Counted from the first letter of the stretch, positions 1 through 12,946 are shown. The stretch is DNA of 64,000 nt from Amyelois transitella (GCF_032362555.1 NC_083529.1:4836001-4900000), one strand, 5' to 3'. The notes: a model not told the origin generated them from the letters alone. Program-made: numbers and translations.

Positions 1-1767
1 AGTTTATCTGAAGACATCGTGGCACTTTTGTTGTAAAATCTGTCTTTCGCAAAAACAAACACAAACTTGGGACTCCTATCTCAAATAATAAGGTACTTTT
101 TACAGGAGTCCTATCTCAAAATATCTGCACAACACAGTAAACACAGTCAGAGTCCAATCACAGATGATAAAATCACACGAATATCCGGAAGAACAAAGCT
201 CGACTCAACGGAAGATTCCAAACTCCAAATAACGACAAGTTATCAGCACAAAACAAAGTGCAAATAGGTAAATACACAGGTACCGGTAAAAAACAACAGA
301 AAGAAAGTTTACAGGTGTTCGAATAGAATTCAATCAAAACTTACTGCAAAACTTATTTGACATAAAAAACTGTCACTCATTTTCCAAACGAGTATTAGAG
401 TGTTGCTATTATAAATAGGTAATAGATACCTAATGTTAATTCAAGAATTGCATTAATATGTTAAATACGTATTAAATATCGCAAAGTTCTGTAGGTAGTA
501 ACTTTATTCTTGTATTTTTGTAAATTTAGTTGTTCAATTTTCATTTATTACTTTTGTTTTATTACTTATATATTTTTTATTGTTTTAAAATATTCTACTA
601 ATTCTACTATGGTTTCTAATGGTAATTCTAAATGGAGCAATGCGATGAAATAAAGAAGCCTCAGGTTAATAGTAACATTATATGGAAATATATTACATCT
701 CTTTTTGACTCATTATACGTCAGAACTTCTTGGTTTCTTGTATGGAGATTACTGGCACTGGTGCTATCTCTGTCTCTCTTACTCTCATACGAAGGATCTA
801 AAAATGAATTTATTAATCCTGGCAGTTTTAATAAGGATAATGAGAAACTCTTATCAAAATATTGCATTGTCATCGGTCCTTGATACGTGTGCAAAGTTCC
901 AAGTTGATCAGACGTTTAGAAATCAGTGAAAATTAAGCTCAAAGATTCCGTTACATACATACATACATACAACCCAAGCTAATAAAAGCGTAGTAAAAAG
1001 AATAACTTTATCCAAGAGGCAGAATAAGAAGGAAAAATCCTTAAATTAAATCTTCGTGGTTGTTTTTAATAAATTTACTTATAATTATTTTTTTATCATC
1101 AGAAATCACCTGAAAATGGTCACCCTAGGTCACCCTGGCTGGAAGTGACACCGGGGTCAGTATAAACCAAATAATGAAGTTATTATGCAAAACTGAACTT
1201 TAAAGTTGAAGGAGTAAGGTCTTTGTAAACACATTTGCATTTTATGATTTATATGGCCAGTCCGAGTGGGCAAACTACGGTTTTGAGGATTTGTTAGTAG
1301 AGTAGTACCTACAGGTAGAGATTATTTAGATTATATTATTTTTTTTGTTGTATTATGTAGGCATGTAGATTCTTAATTAGATTTGGGTGTGCACTAAGAG
1401 AGGAATATTCGGAATTCCCGCGGGAAATTAACGACATTTCTCACTTTACCCGTGCTTAGTCACGGTTTGTATCTACCTAAGTGAAGAATGGACCCAAGTA
1501 CACATTTTTATTATCAAAAATTTTTTTGTTAAATTTCTTCAAAACAATCCCATCCCAAGATTATGTCCATAACTTAATTTTTTCATAACATAACTTACTC
1601 TCGTGGGGGACTTGGAGAATAAACTTGCATGATATACTTACCCGGCGGTCTCAGTACGCGGAGAAGGGTGCATAATATATTTGACTAGCTTCCTAGTACG
1701 GTTTGGCGCGATTTTGCAGAATTGCCTAACCTAAACCTTTTTTCTTATCCTGAGTTTATATATTTTA
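1..1767. other. Intergenic, no gene recognised
   Basis: AT-rich sequence. The open frames here are short and show no domain, signal peptide or splice pattern I can support. A short (TACA)n run near 952-970 matches the tetranucleotide tails left by the SINE and RTE-like elements elsewhere in the window. Nothing else recognisable. Confidence 0.6.
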
Positions 1768-2038
1768 CTAGCTGTGCCCGTGACTTCGTCCGCGTGGAAT
1801 AGTTATTTGGGCCATTATTGAAGCCCTCAAGGATAAATAATATTCCCCGTTATTTTTCACATTTTCCATTATTTCTTACCTCTTTATAGTTGCAGCGTGA
1901 TGTTATATACCCTAAAGCCTTCCTCGATAAGTGGTCTATTCAACACAAAAATAATTTTTCAGTTCGAACCAGTAGTTCCTGAGATTAGCGTGTTCAAACA
2001 AACAAACTTACTCTTCAGTTTTATAATATTAGTATAGA
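1768..2038 (-). mobile_element. Non-autonomous Helitron, family 1, complete
   Basis: Read on the minus strand the element begins TCTATACTAATATTATAAAA and ends in CTAG just after a GC-rich segment with a GACGAAGTCACGGGCAC-like sequence. The base before TC is A and the base after CTAG is T, the A|T target expected for Helitrons. There is no coding capacity, so it must depend on an autonomous Helitron elsewhere. Close relatives lie at 59659-59913 and 63051-63312, and internal fragments near 8933-8992. Confidence 0.75.
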
Positions 2039-5000
2039 TAACACGAAGCTCAAGTTAACCGATTTTATACTCTTATCAGTAATTTATGAAGCTTTAAATA
2101 AATTAATAATTAATTTAAGACGTTGCGATGTCATATTACAATCAGAACACGGTGACTGATTTTTCTTAAGTTACAAATCTCAGAATTGAGTTGCAATAGG
2201 TACTTCCTACTTCTAAAGCCTTTATTATTAAGAATTCTATGACTCACTCTATGACCAACAAAATAATCAGTTGAGCCAAAAAGTGCACCCCGAGCTCATC
2301 TCTGACGTGAGGATGTACCGGGATAACCGCCTGGATAAAAAAGAGGATTCTAATAATATTTCACTGAAATAAGCCATCAAATACAATTTACTAGATTACA
2401 GACTAACGAAAAAATCCCAACACTGATTATTATCGAATAAAAGTTAGGAAATCTTTACCGTAAGGTACTCCAAAATGGGCAAAGTTTCATGAAACGACTA
2501 TACTCTGTTTTCTAATTTGCAATATTTTTTAACTTTTTTTATTTCCATTAGAAATCAACTCCGCAGTAGATTTCGCGGGTTTGTTTTTACTTGCCAAATT
2601 AAAAGGAATGTGTTTTTTACCTAGATTTTTGTAAACCGTATCGAATGTCCCAACCTTATTATATATTTCAACTTAATATGCGATCTTTTGTTTATTATCT
2701 ACGATTTTCATTCTACTCTTATTAAAATTAATGTTGTGCGGACTTCGTGGGAATTTTAGTAAACGTCTTAAATTAAATTTCATCCGCGAACGAAGGCGTT
2801 AACAAAAGCTAAAAATATTGAGTTTGAATGAATTCGAAATTTGAAAATCAAATATTGAGTTTATATTTTGTACTTCTGTTAGTTTTTAGGATAATTTCGT
2901 TATTTCTCTGTTCGTAACCAGGGTTTAACGTTTTTTTAAAGGGAAGTGCTATTGTTTTAACTCTTAGAAAGCATTTAATGTGTTTCGAGCAACCGACGTC
3001 AATTATTTCTGCGGATGTTCCGTTCAATTACACATCACGTGGATTCAGACCAGTACATATGTATGTGGTTTCCATACACTTAATGGAGAGAACGAGGTTT
3101 TGGGTATACAAGGAAACATACCGATTTTTTGCTTGGAAATTCTGTTATTGAGGTTGAAGTTACAATGTTATAGAATATATTTCTGTTTGTTTGTAAACTC
3201 TTTATTGCAAATAAAAAGAAATGTAACAAAAGATAGAAAACAGTCATTGGATTTAGAAGAATATGGACAATGGCGGACTTACATATCCCAATTGGCATTT
3301 CTTCCAGTCAATCAAAATTTTGTCGTTATAAATGACTTGAAAATATGTGTGTTATTAATATAAAGTACAACTACTAATATTCGTTTTCATTTAAATACAA
3401 TGAAGTGAAATTTAGGCTTACTTAAAAGCACGTTCTGAAACCTGAAGACAAAAAGAAAAGTATTATGAAAAGAAGTTGGTATTTATGGTACTGGAGTACT
3501 TGAGGTACATCACTTGAATTAGGTGATAAAAGTACTTATAAATATCCATTATATTGGAATAAAATTTTAAGTCAGCAGATTTCTATATGAAAACGGTAAA
3601 AGCTCTTCATAAAAAGGTTTTTTTCATTCAGCAACTACATCCAATTTTAGATTGCTTTGTATTGAAATAAGTCAATATAGAATATGAGTAGACTAGCGTC
3701 CGTCATTGTTGGAATTGATTTTGTCACCGGTATTCTAAACCCTGTTGCACACTACCAAATTGGGAATTCAAAAAGCGAACGCGACAGCCAACGGAAACTG
3801 AATGGAAATGCGCCGGGCAGCTGTGCCTATGCAAATGTAGTGGACAATTTAAATTTGGAACAGCACCGCGTGCCGCGACTTCGAACTTCGAAATTAATAA
3901 TCGAATTTGGACTTCGTGGAAGGCGCTGCAGTGTGCACTTGCCTTTAGGATATTTTTTGCCTACATTCTATCGGTTTCGAATTAATTGATAGAGCAAATC
4001 GGATTATTTCTCCATAGAGCCTACATAATACACGGAATTTCGTTATATTGAATACACCTAAAGAAGTTAGTAATAAAACATTTGTCGTCGTAACTAGTTT
4101 ATATCATATTTTGGCAGTCTTTCTACGTTAAATGTGTAGGGCCAATGTTTTGACATTTAGTTAGATACCTTACACACGGTACTGTTGTGCAACGCGCTAT
4201 AAAATCAAAACCGTAAAACCAAAATGTCCTTTTTTATATAACAGATTATTCCCGCATCTGCGTAATGCAACGAGAAATCTCATTTTTTTCCTATTCCCGC
4301 GCAAAAATTCCCACAAAGCGTATGGGAAATTCTTCGTCTTTTGACACCTCACATGGAATATAAATTTTGACTATACGTTGTCTGTCAGAGTCGGTCGGGT
4401 AGTCATTAAATTACACATTGAATTTGGATTTGGCCAACATTGAAAAATTCTATACACATTGAAAATATTACAAATTTGATGTGAAAAGTCGGGAGAATGC
4501 ATGTATTTGTATTTCATCTTGCGATTATGTTAATATCAGTTGCAAGAGTTTGCGGATGTTATTTGCATACTGATGTAGACGAACATCCATTGGTATATTT
4601 TACTAGCCTGATATTATGTAGCACGTTTTCCTGGTATCCTTTTTCTCTCAGCATTTTGTCTCATATATTTAACACGCGACAATGAATCTAACTAAAAAAC
4701 CTTAGATAACCTTAGATACGTAGTTAAACACACAAGAAAAGCCTGATTACATTTAATTCATTAAAATTTAATGAAAAAGATAAAGAACTCAATACTAATA
4801 ATTGATAAGCACGGTAATTGATTTTTCATTTTGGTTTTCCGAAGCTCATAAACTTGAGATACTGTAGGCGATGGGCTAGAAACTTATAACGTATCAGAAT
4901 ATCAATTCCATCGTTAAGCGATTCAGTTCACGTGGTCTTTGAGTCTTTGCGAGATTGTTTAGTTTGTCTTCTCTCTAAGAGCTAAATACATTCGTAATAA

Positions 5001-6197
5001 TGTTTCTTAAAAATACGAAACGTTTATTAACGCATGAACTGAACTTTTTTGAAAAAATACAAGATTTGAAATTTGGCTTGTAACTCTATAATTTCTTTCC
5101 TTTTTGTTTCCTAAAGCAAATTAACTTTTAAAAGTGCCTAATTTTATAATATGAACGTGTAAAATCTTAATGGATGGGGTTTCATGCATGCGCGATGAAC
5201 GAAGTACTCTCTTGAAACAATTTAATTAAGCTGCGTAGGATTAGCCGAAATGCATGAATTTTGCCTTTTTAATTTTGCAATTTGCATAGAATAAATTAAC
5301 ACGGCAGCTTACAAGTTTTTTGCATTTGCATTTAGTTATGTAGATGATGTCATTTTTGAACAGTGTAGTTATACAGTGACATAATTTTTTTGTCCGCAGC
5401 TGCTTTGCCCGCTTTAAATGGAAAATCACGTCTTATCCATTCCCGTTGGCATTTTCAGAAAAAGTTGTCATATTTTCGAGTTACATTCAAATAATTTTTC
5501 AAATAAGTTGGTAGGCAGTAATAATATACTTGTAGATAGTATATGTTTGTCTATGTTCTCTCACCGGGCACGATATAACCACACCCGTAGGATTTTACGA
5601 GTCTCAATCCAACATTTAACAATTCCACACTACGCTACAAAACTTAATCGGAGATAGGGTTGCCACAGAACAACTTTATTTAAAAACTTGTTTCGAACTT
5701 TGGTTTCAAAAGCGACTAAAGAGGTTTTGAGTACGTAAAACAGAAATTATAGTTTGTACCGCGTCCGTTCCGTAATATTATACACTACGCCGCATCTTCA
5801 TGTACAAAATAAAATATATTTTAATTCTTGTTCCAATGAAAATTTTGGGATATTTGCTCTGATGTGTAGTTTTTTTTTTTCATCTATTCCTACTACTATT
5901 ATAGTATAGCAATACTTTGCATTTTATGGGTGTCACATGATAAATTCCATTCATCTACGAATAGTGGTTTGGTAACTTTAGTTTTGCTTTAGTTGTGAGA
6001 GAAGAATTATTATTCCAATTAAAAATAACGGCACTCCCACAGCACCGGTACCTAACTATATTGAATATTTAATGAAATCGACACAGGATGACAGTCAAGA
6101 GTCTTCGATCAGGTCAGGTCAGGTCTTGTTGCCTATCACGGAAAGTGCAAAAATCCGTTGAAGAAGTTTCAACTTAAAAAAATGGTTTTAACGACTA
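2039..6197. other. Intergenic, no gene recognised
   Basis: More than 4 kb without a supportable gene. The 127-codon frame at 2980-3363 and the 101-codon frame at 3684-3989 have no recognisable domain. The second lies in a patch visibly richer in G and C (about 3690-3930) than its surroundings, which could be a decayed exon, a promoter or a conserved non-coding element. I cannot assign it. Confidence 0.5.
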
Positions 6198-6332
6198 AAG
6201 GCGATGGGCTAGCAACCTGTCACTATTTAAATCTCGATTCCAACATTGAGCCATACAGCTGAACGTGGCTTTTCAGACTAGACAAGACTGTTGGTTCTGT
6301 CTGGGATAAAGTCGTGATTATATGTATGTATG
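6198..6332 (+). mobile_element. SINE, 3' part
   Basis: Starts at the internal GGCGATGGGCTAGCAACCTG block of the dominant SINE and runs to its GTCGTGATTATATGTATGTATG tail; the 5' half is missing. Diverged copy. Confidence 0.75.
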
Positions 6333-6696
6333 TTTTATCGAACGACAACCCTATGCTACATTCAATACCGGAAAACAATATACAAGCGATCCCTGGGGCC
6401 TCAACATTTTTTATAAGTTCCGGGCGATAAAAAAAAACCGCTCCAATCAAACTGTGTCGGAAATAAGTTCTATAGAATACGCTTGAGACTGAAATCTTTA
6501 TGAAGTTGTTTTATTGTGGATTTATGCTATACTATTTAGCTTCTCTCCAGGGTTTCTCTCCAATGGGAATAATTTTGAAATTTCGGTTTAAGCGAGCGCA
6601 TGCTTACCCTGAGCTTTGTCTACTGTGATCATTATGAATGAATGACGATGAAGTCGCAGGCAACAGCTAGTTTGTAAACCGAAAATCCATTTATTG

Positions 6697-6957
6697 CATA
6701 CTTACATACATATTGTCACGTCTATATCCCTTGCGTGGTAGTCAGAGCCAATAGTCTTGAAAAGACTGATAGACCACGTTCAGCTTTTTGGCTTGATGAT
6801 AGAATTGAGATTCAAATAGTGACAGGTTGCTAGCCCATTGCCTAAAAAAGAAACCCAAGTTTATAAGCCTATCCCTAAGTCGCCTTTTACGATATCCATG
6901 GGAACGAGATGGAGTGGCCCTATAATTTTTTTATTGGTGCCGGGAACCACACAGCAC
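6697..6957 (-). mobile_element. SINE, near full length
   Basis: Antisense copy of the dominant SINE, from the (TACA)n tail on the left through TATCCCTTGCG, GTCTTGAAAAGACTGATAG, GACAGGTTGCTAGCCCA and GCCGGGAACCACAC at the head. About 260 bp with no coding capacity. It resembles the SINEs called Metulj in butterflies; that name is from memory. Confidence 0.85.
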
Positions 6958-7229
6958 TACACACTTATAATAAACAAATCGCATATGTACTTACCCAAAT
7001 AATGTAAGCTAGTTTTTAATTACACAAAGTTCCATCAGCGCAGTTATAGGAGCTCAGATAAAACTTTTGCGGAGCGAGCGTCCAAATGGTACCGTCGAAA
7101 TTTTGCAGAGCAATTTCGTACTTAGTGAGGGGGATTGCCATTGCCTGCCATTACTTAGCTTTATAGGCACAAACTTCTCAAATTTGTATGTTTATCCAAA
7201 TTAAGGTTGAAGTTCAAAATATAGGGCTT

Positions 7230-7300
7230 TTTAAACTTGGGATTTTTCTTTTAAGCGGTGGGCTAGCTACCTGTCACTCTGTTCTGAATTCAAGGCCAAG
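7230..7300 (+). mobile_element. SINE fragment
   Basis: Diverged internal piece of the dominant SINE (AACTTGGGATTTTTCTTTTA followed by GGGCTAGCTACCTGTCAC). Confidence 0.5.
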
Positions 7301-7553
7301 ACTTATATTAAATGAATTGAATTAAATGAAACAAATGACGTGTGCTCATTTTGACATAATTGCTCAAGATTTAACGACAGAAAGAGACGTCTTCCTTACT
7401 GTTCAAATCGGCATTTTGCACTTAATCATTTATATCTTTATTTTATTAAAATTATCTCGTAGGGATTTTAAGTTGTATATTTAGTATTAATTTAAAAAAA
7501 AAATTAGTTACTTATATTAATTTCATTTAATTTTTACTTACCTACATGCCAAA

Positions 7554-10500
7554 CTAATTAGATTTAATCTTTTGTTTGCTACTAAAACGTAACACATTCT
7601 TTACTACGAAATAAATCGCCGTAACACAGACTATTAAACCGAATACTAGAAACGACACGACGTAAGCCAATAATTCTAGTTCATAATACGCGGCCCAAGA
7701 TAAGTTTGCGCCCGCGGCCCGTAGATGGCGCGCACCGCCGTGTCGAAGGACGTATTCCGCCCACCATATTGCTCGTTCTAAGGATGATTGGGGCTGGTCG
7801 TACATTATTGAGCGAAGTTTTTCTATATTTTGTCGGTATCTGAAAAAAGAGATTTAAATGAGTTAATTTATTTATTTCATTATTATTTATTAGATTACTT
7901 TAATTGCCTAGTGAACTACCTAATATTATGCAGTCGATAATGTGAAAGACAACTGGAAGATACACTCATTAACATCAGTTTACATAAATGCATATATCAC
8001 ATCTATATCCCTTACGGGATAGACAGAACCAACAATCTTGAAAAGGTCGAAAATCAATGGCACGGTCAGACGTATGGCTTTATAATGGAATTGATATTAA
8101 AATAGTGATAGGTTGTAGCTCAGCGCCTACAAGACAAATCCGAAGTTTTTTAGCCTATCTCTTAGTCGGCTTATACGATATCTATGGGAAAGAGATGGAG
8201 TGATTTTATTCTTTAGTGCCGGGAACACGACACACTTAGTTTAAAATGGCTAAATCTCTATAGTTCCATACAGTTTTTTTTTCGTTTTTCTTAATTATTA
8301 TATTAATCGTAGAGCTAAGTAATATCTATCTTCAACCTCCGTTAACTTCAAATCAAATAAAATATATCGACCAGTTTCAGTCTATTTTACATTAGTCTTC
8401 ACTATCGCAAATATTTCCAAAAAATATCCTGTTTTCTGCCACGGCATAGTTTTGGAAATTCTTACATATTTTAGCAGCAAAATCCATTCAGTAGTCTCGG
8501 TTATACGTTGACAAAAACGTTAGCCATATTTTACTGTTACAGGTACACACAAAAGAATAACATAACAATAACAATACTACTATAAAAGACATAACAATAA
8601 CAATGATCAATGTTTTATAAACGAACATTGATTTACACGCACCTTTTATCATTAATCACGGTATCAATAGCTTTCCTAAATACATTGGCATCCATCGTCA
8701 TGATATCGATTCGAACTCCGATACCAAGGTCAACATATCGGTCCACGTTGTACCATTGGTCACCGATCATTGGTATACCAACAGCTGGAACTCCTGCTAG
8801 TATTGTTTCATCAGTGGATTGGAGACCACCCTGGGTAATGAATAGTTTGATGTTTGGGTGCACTGAAAATATAAATTATTCAAGTATACGAGTACCTACC
8901 ATTGCAATGGTTTTTCATATAAGTATCATAGAGGCTCTTAAGGATGAATAATTTTCCCCGTTTTTTTTTTCATTTTCCATTATTACTTCGCTCCGTACTT
9001 AGCTTACTTACTTCGCTTAGTACTCAGTCCATTTTTTCCGATTTCTATGGAACAGGTACCACATTACATTAAATAATATCCGTTTGTTAGAAGCTAACGA
9101 ATTTCTTCAACTGAGTTGCACTCGCGTAGGACTTAATATAAGTCTCTTTACAAAAATATGAAAGCAAAACTACTGAAATATATTAATCATATTCGCATTT
9201 TTTGGTTGTACCCGCAATTTTCAGGGCTCGTGATCTGCCAAAGTTTGTATAGTTTATTTTTAACACAAAATATACTAAAGATAGATTTATATAAGATAGA
9301 AATGAATAACTTACTGAGTAGGTCTCTCTGAGGCAACCATTTAGCTATCATCACATTTTTAGGTAAATCTGGAATGTCTTCCGTGTGCCATTTCCATATT
9401 ACATTGTATGGCAGCTCAGCAAATACTTTGACGAATGTTCTTATTGAATTTTCTGGAAACATTGAAGGGTCTACGTTTGTGCCAAAACTCATGTATATGA
9501 CGCCTTTTGTGGACGTATCCAAGTATGATTTCAGTTCCTAAAAGGAAAATAAAAGTTGAGAAATTATGTGTTTAGGTCTATTACGTTCTAAGACACAAAG
9601 TAATTGTATCTATTCATATTTTATAGAACCGGTAAAAGTTCCCGGCACTCCACTCCATCACTTTCCTATGGATGTTGTAAAAGTGGATTGGGATTCTTTT
9701 TTAGGCGATGGGCTAGCAACCTGTCACTATTTGAATCTCAGTTTTATCATTAAGCCAAATAGCTGAGCGTGGCCCTGAATGGCCACGCTCAGCTATTTGG
9801 CTTTTCTTATACTTTTTTTTTAATTCTTTTCAGGACTGTTGGCTCTGTCCACCCCGCAAGGAATCTATATTCCTTGCGGGGTGGACACAACTACGTCTAT
9901 ACGTAACCATATGTATGTATGTATGTATTCATATTTTAACTTATTAAAATTTTAATATTCATCTTTAATAAGTTAATCATAAAAATGTGTAGCTTATATT
10001 CTTATTTTAAACCACTGTAAACTGTCTTTGGAGGTCACTTTTCACTGCTTTACTTATGGTTAACTGTTAAAAATATAAGAGGAAATAAAATCAGACACCC
10101 ACATCCACATCACAATTATGATCCATTTCAGATGCGTTATTATTTTCATAAAAAAATAATTTGAAAAAAACAATAAATAGTATATGGACGTTATAGTATA
10201 TTATATGAACTCTATGCATACAAACACAAAGCATAATATTCACTAATGCTTAAATTGATTTATCATTTTGAAGTTTGTGTTGCTGTGCGAAATTATTACG
10301 CAATATTAAATATAAGACTGTTATTTATTTTCAGTCGCTTTATTGCACAACTTGCTAAATAAAGTTACGAAATAAAAACATTTTCTTGAATTTAGAAATA
10401 ATTATTTTTATACATACATACAAACAAACATTATATATAATCATGTCAATATCCCTTGCGGGATAGACAGAGCCAACAGTCTTGAAAAGACTGATAGACT

Positions 10501-11528
10501 ACGTTCAGCTGTTATGTTTCAGTTTATTATATATGTATATACATTTTTTTTTTTATTTAATAAAACATTACAACAACAAGAGTATGTTCATGGTAACAGT
10601 TTTTAGTAACTGCATAATATTATATCTGTGATTCTGTATGGCCAAGACAAAGCAAATAGTTTTGAAAATATTTTGCATACCAACAACGTACCTTAGACAA
10701 ACTTTGGACCGGTTTTATATGCATAGCTCCAAGATATACAACATTAGGCGGCACCGGTCTATTGAACTCCCACACTGGATGAACATTTAAAAATAACATA
10801 TCCACATTATCACATAACTCACTCACTGCTGGTACATCATCTCCTACAATTCGTCTCAACATTTCATTCTCCTCTTTCTCATAGCTATAAGTAACATATT
10901 GTCTCACAGCAAAATTGTACAGTTCCATGAATCTGTCATAAATTGTCATGTTAACAATTTTTCGACTGTAAAGATTCGGATGCAGAATTGGATGCATCAC
11001 CGCTCCAACTGATTCCAGATTATACGGTGATGACCCAAAAGAGCTCACTTGTATCACTGGTGCTTTAAAAACATGAGAATATACTAATGCTGTTCTCTGA
11101 TACGCTTCGATAAGCAGAAGATCAAAATGTTGCGTTTTATCATTCATCAACTTTTTGATAGGCTCCGAAGCAAGATGTTCCTTCATAATATTTGTAAAAA
11201 GAATTGTCAACATTTTTGCCATTGATTTTGTATCATAATCAACCGATGGTTCCATATTTACTTGATATTCTTCTGGAATGTATTCCACCCAAGGCCTGTA
11301 TGAGATATCATGCATGTCAATTTCAGTTAAATTAGTTGGCCCTCCTCCTTTGGGAAACATTGGATCTGTTGTTATTAAAATAACTTCATGACCGCGATTC
11401 ACTAATTCAAGAATCAAAGGTCTAAATACCACTTGATGACTGATCGATGGTGTTGGAAACACCGCCAGAATTTTTGCACTATCCACATAAACTATAACAA
11501 CACTAATCACTAATAGATTAACCTTCAT
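7554..11528 (-). CDS. UDP-glucosyltransferase A (UGT33-like), four exons
   Basis: Exons on the minus strand are 11528-10692, 9537-9315, 8862-8643 and 7839-7554 (837, 223, 220 and 286 bp). They join in frame with GT-AG borders to 521 aa. The first ~18 residues are a hydrophobic signal peptide. His31 in PTPSISHQV fits the catalytic base. Exon 3 holds the UGT signature (FITQGGLQSTDE ... GDQWYN) that binds the nucleotide sugar. Exon 4 encodes the membrane helix and a short cytosolic tail ending KIKSN, a KxKxx ER-retrieval pattern. The family transfers glucose from UDP-glucose to small lipophilic acceptors in the ER lumen; the actual substrate is unknown. The position of the vertebrate catalytic Asp reads Glu (FDLLLIEA). 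Introns contain SINEs at 7985-8236, 9636-9930 and 10411-10515. The nearest relative here is gene E. The orphan first exon B lies directly upstream and may share exons 2-4. Confidence 0.93.
7985..8236 (-). mobile_element. SINE in intron 3 of UGT A
   Basis: Diverged antisense copy, recognisable by TATCCCTTACGGGATAGACAG, AATAGTGATAGGTTG, CTTAGTCGGCTTATACGA and GCCGGGAACACG. Near full length. Confidence 0.75.
8933..8992 (-). mobile_element. Helitron family 1 internal fragment
   Basis: Lies in intron 2 of UGT A. Matches, in reverse, the GGGGAAAATTATTCATCCTT and ATAATGGAAAATG segment of the family-1 Helitron at 63051-63312. Both ends are missing. Confidence 0.55.
9636..9930 (+). mobile_element. 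SINE carrying two internal hairpin duplications
   Basis: Sense copy in intron 1 of UGT A, from a degraded GTTCCCGGCAC head to a TATGTATG tail. Two perfect inverted repeats interrupt it. Arms 9752-9774 and 9781-9803 (23 bp, 6-bp loop) begin from its AAGCCAAATAGCTGA block. Arms 9846-9864 and 9869-9887 (19 bp, 4-bp loop) begin from its CACCCCGCAAGG block. In each, a SINE segment is followed at once by its own reverse complement. Confidence 0.85.
10411..10515 (-). mobile_element. SINE, 5'-truncated
   Basis: Antisense 3' portion only: a (TACA)n-like tail, then TATCCCTTGCGGGATAGACA and the GTCTTGAAAAGACTGATAG hairpin block, ending near GTTCAGCTG. In intron 1 of UGT A. Confidence 0.75.
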
Positions 11529-11579
11529 TTTTTGTTGTTTTTTGTATCTTTACTAAAATAAGTAATATTAAATGTAGTG

Positions 11580-11586
11580 TTTTATA
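11580..11586 (-). promoter_or_regulatory. Possible TATA box upstream of UGT A exon 1
   Basis: TATAAAA on the minus strand, about 52-58 bp upstream of the A start codon. It lies in the 535-bp gap between cassette B and exon 1 of A, so A exon 1 could have its own promoter. No transcript evidence. Confidence 0.35.
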
Positions 11587-12109
11587 CAGGTTATAAAAGA
11601 TAACATCACTATCACTTACGATTAGATTATTCACATATTGAAATAACTTTTCTACCACAGTAATAATAATATATTGAGAAAAATAAATTGAGATCAAAAG
11701 TCTTAAATAAAAACTATAACTACACTAACATTTTTGGTAAATTCTAACTCATTATTGCGTAAAGAAATATATATATATATCGTTAACATTATCACATTAT
11801 CGCTAAAACACGTGCTGTACAATTGTGGCAAATGACATCACTGACCGTATACTATACACTGAATGAATCGTTAAGCCCGCTCCACACTCACTCGAGAACC
11901 ACGCGAGAAAGCGAAAAAACCACGAGAGGCATGATTGTGGAACGCGCATAATAAATAACAGTCAATACAATATTTTCATCGTTGTCATTCTCTGTTAGGT
12001 AGTAGTTTATGTAGGTTAGTAGGTTTTATCGAAGGCATCTCGAATATTTTGCAGTAGTATATGATCAAAAGTGTACACATTTAATATACTTGCTTTCTAA
12101 GTAACGTAC

Positions 12110-12946
12110 CTGTACTAATTCCTTCTGTGGTTGAATATGCATTCCTCCTAAATATAAAACATTGGGTGGTACAGGTCGATTTAAATCCCAAAGTGAATGG
12201 ATGTTAAGAAATAGCATACCTACATTATCGGCTAAATTACTCAATGGTGGCATATCAGATCCTACAATTTTTCTCAGCATTTCATTTTCTTCCTTTTCAA
12301 AATTATGTGTGATGTACTGTCTAATTAAAAAATTATAATATTCCTTAAACTTTTCGTAAAGTGTGATATTAAGAGATTTTCTACAAAAAATGTCAGGATG
12401 AAGAACCGGGTGCATCACCGTTCCAACTGTCTCCAAATTGTATAGAGATGGTCCGAAGGAACTAATTTGTATAACTGGTGCTTTAAAAATGTAAGAATAA
12501 ACTAATGCAGTTCTCAGATATGCTTCAAGAATAATGAGATCAAAATGTTGTGATTTGTCATTAATCAATTTTTGAACTTGCTCGGAAATAAGTTGTACTC
12601 TAACCATTTTCGCAAAAAGGTTTACGTACAATTTTGTCATTGTTATTACATCGTGTTCTATGTTTGGTACCATATCACTTTTGTATTCTTCTCTGACGAA
12701 GGTCAGAATAGATTGGTAGGATAGGTCATGTGTATTTATTTCTGTTAAATTAACTGGACCTTCTCCATTGTGGAAGAGTGAATCTGTTGTGATTAAAACA
12801 ACCTGATGACCACGATTAACCAACTCAAGAATTAAAGGTCTAATTGCCACTTGATGACTTATCGATGGAGTTGGAATCACGGCTAAAACTCTCGCACTAT
12901 TCACATTTATTATAACAGCACTTATAACGATTAGAAAAGTTATCAT
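12110..12946 (-). CDS. UGT first-exon cassette B (alternative first exon candidate)
   Basis: An intact 837-bp frame, 279 codons, exactly the length and phase of UGT A exon 1. It opens with a hydrophobic signal peptide (MITFLIVISA...), has His31 in PTPSISHQV, and ends ...ELVQ at a good donor (CAG|GTACGT). The frame continues 24 codons upstream to 13018, but the internal ATG at 12946 lies immediately before the signal peptide, as in the paralogues. The 581 bp to the next gene contain no exon 2, 3 or 4. The simplest reading is that B splices over A exon 1 to the acceptor at 9537 and shares exons 2-4, giving another 521-aa enzyme with a different acceptor-binding half, like the first-exon design of vertebrate UGT1A. 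It could instead be an orphan exon of a broken gene, but the frame and donor are undamaged. Confidence 0.75.

Noticed and set aside
952-971. (TACA)n runs as telomeric or CRISPR-like repeats
   Set aside because: They are the tetranucleotide tails of SINE and RTE-like insertions; unit and context match those elements, and no spacers exist.
2980-3363. 127-codon open frame
   Set aside because: No domain, no signal peptide, AT-rich composition, no splice context; likely chance.
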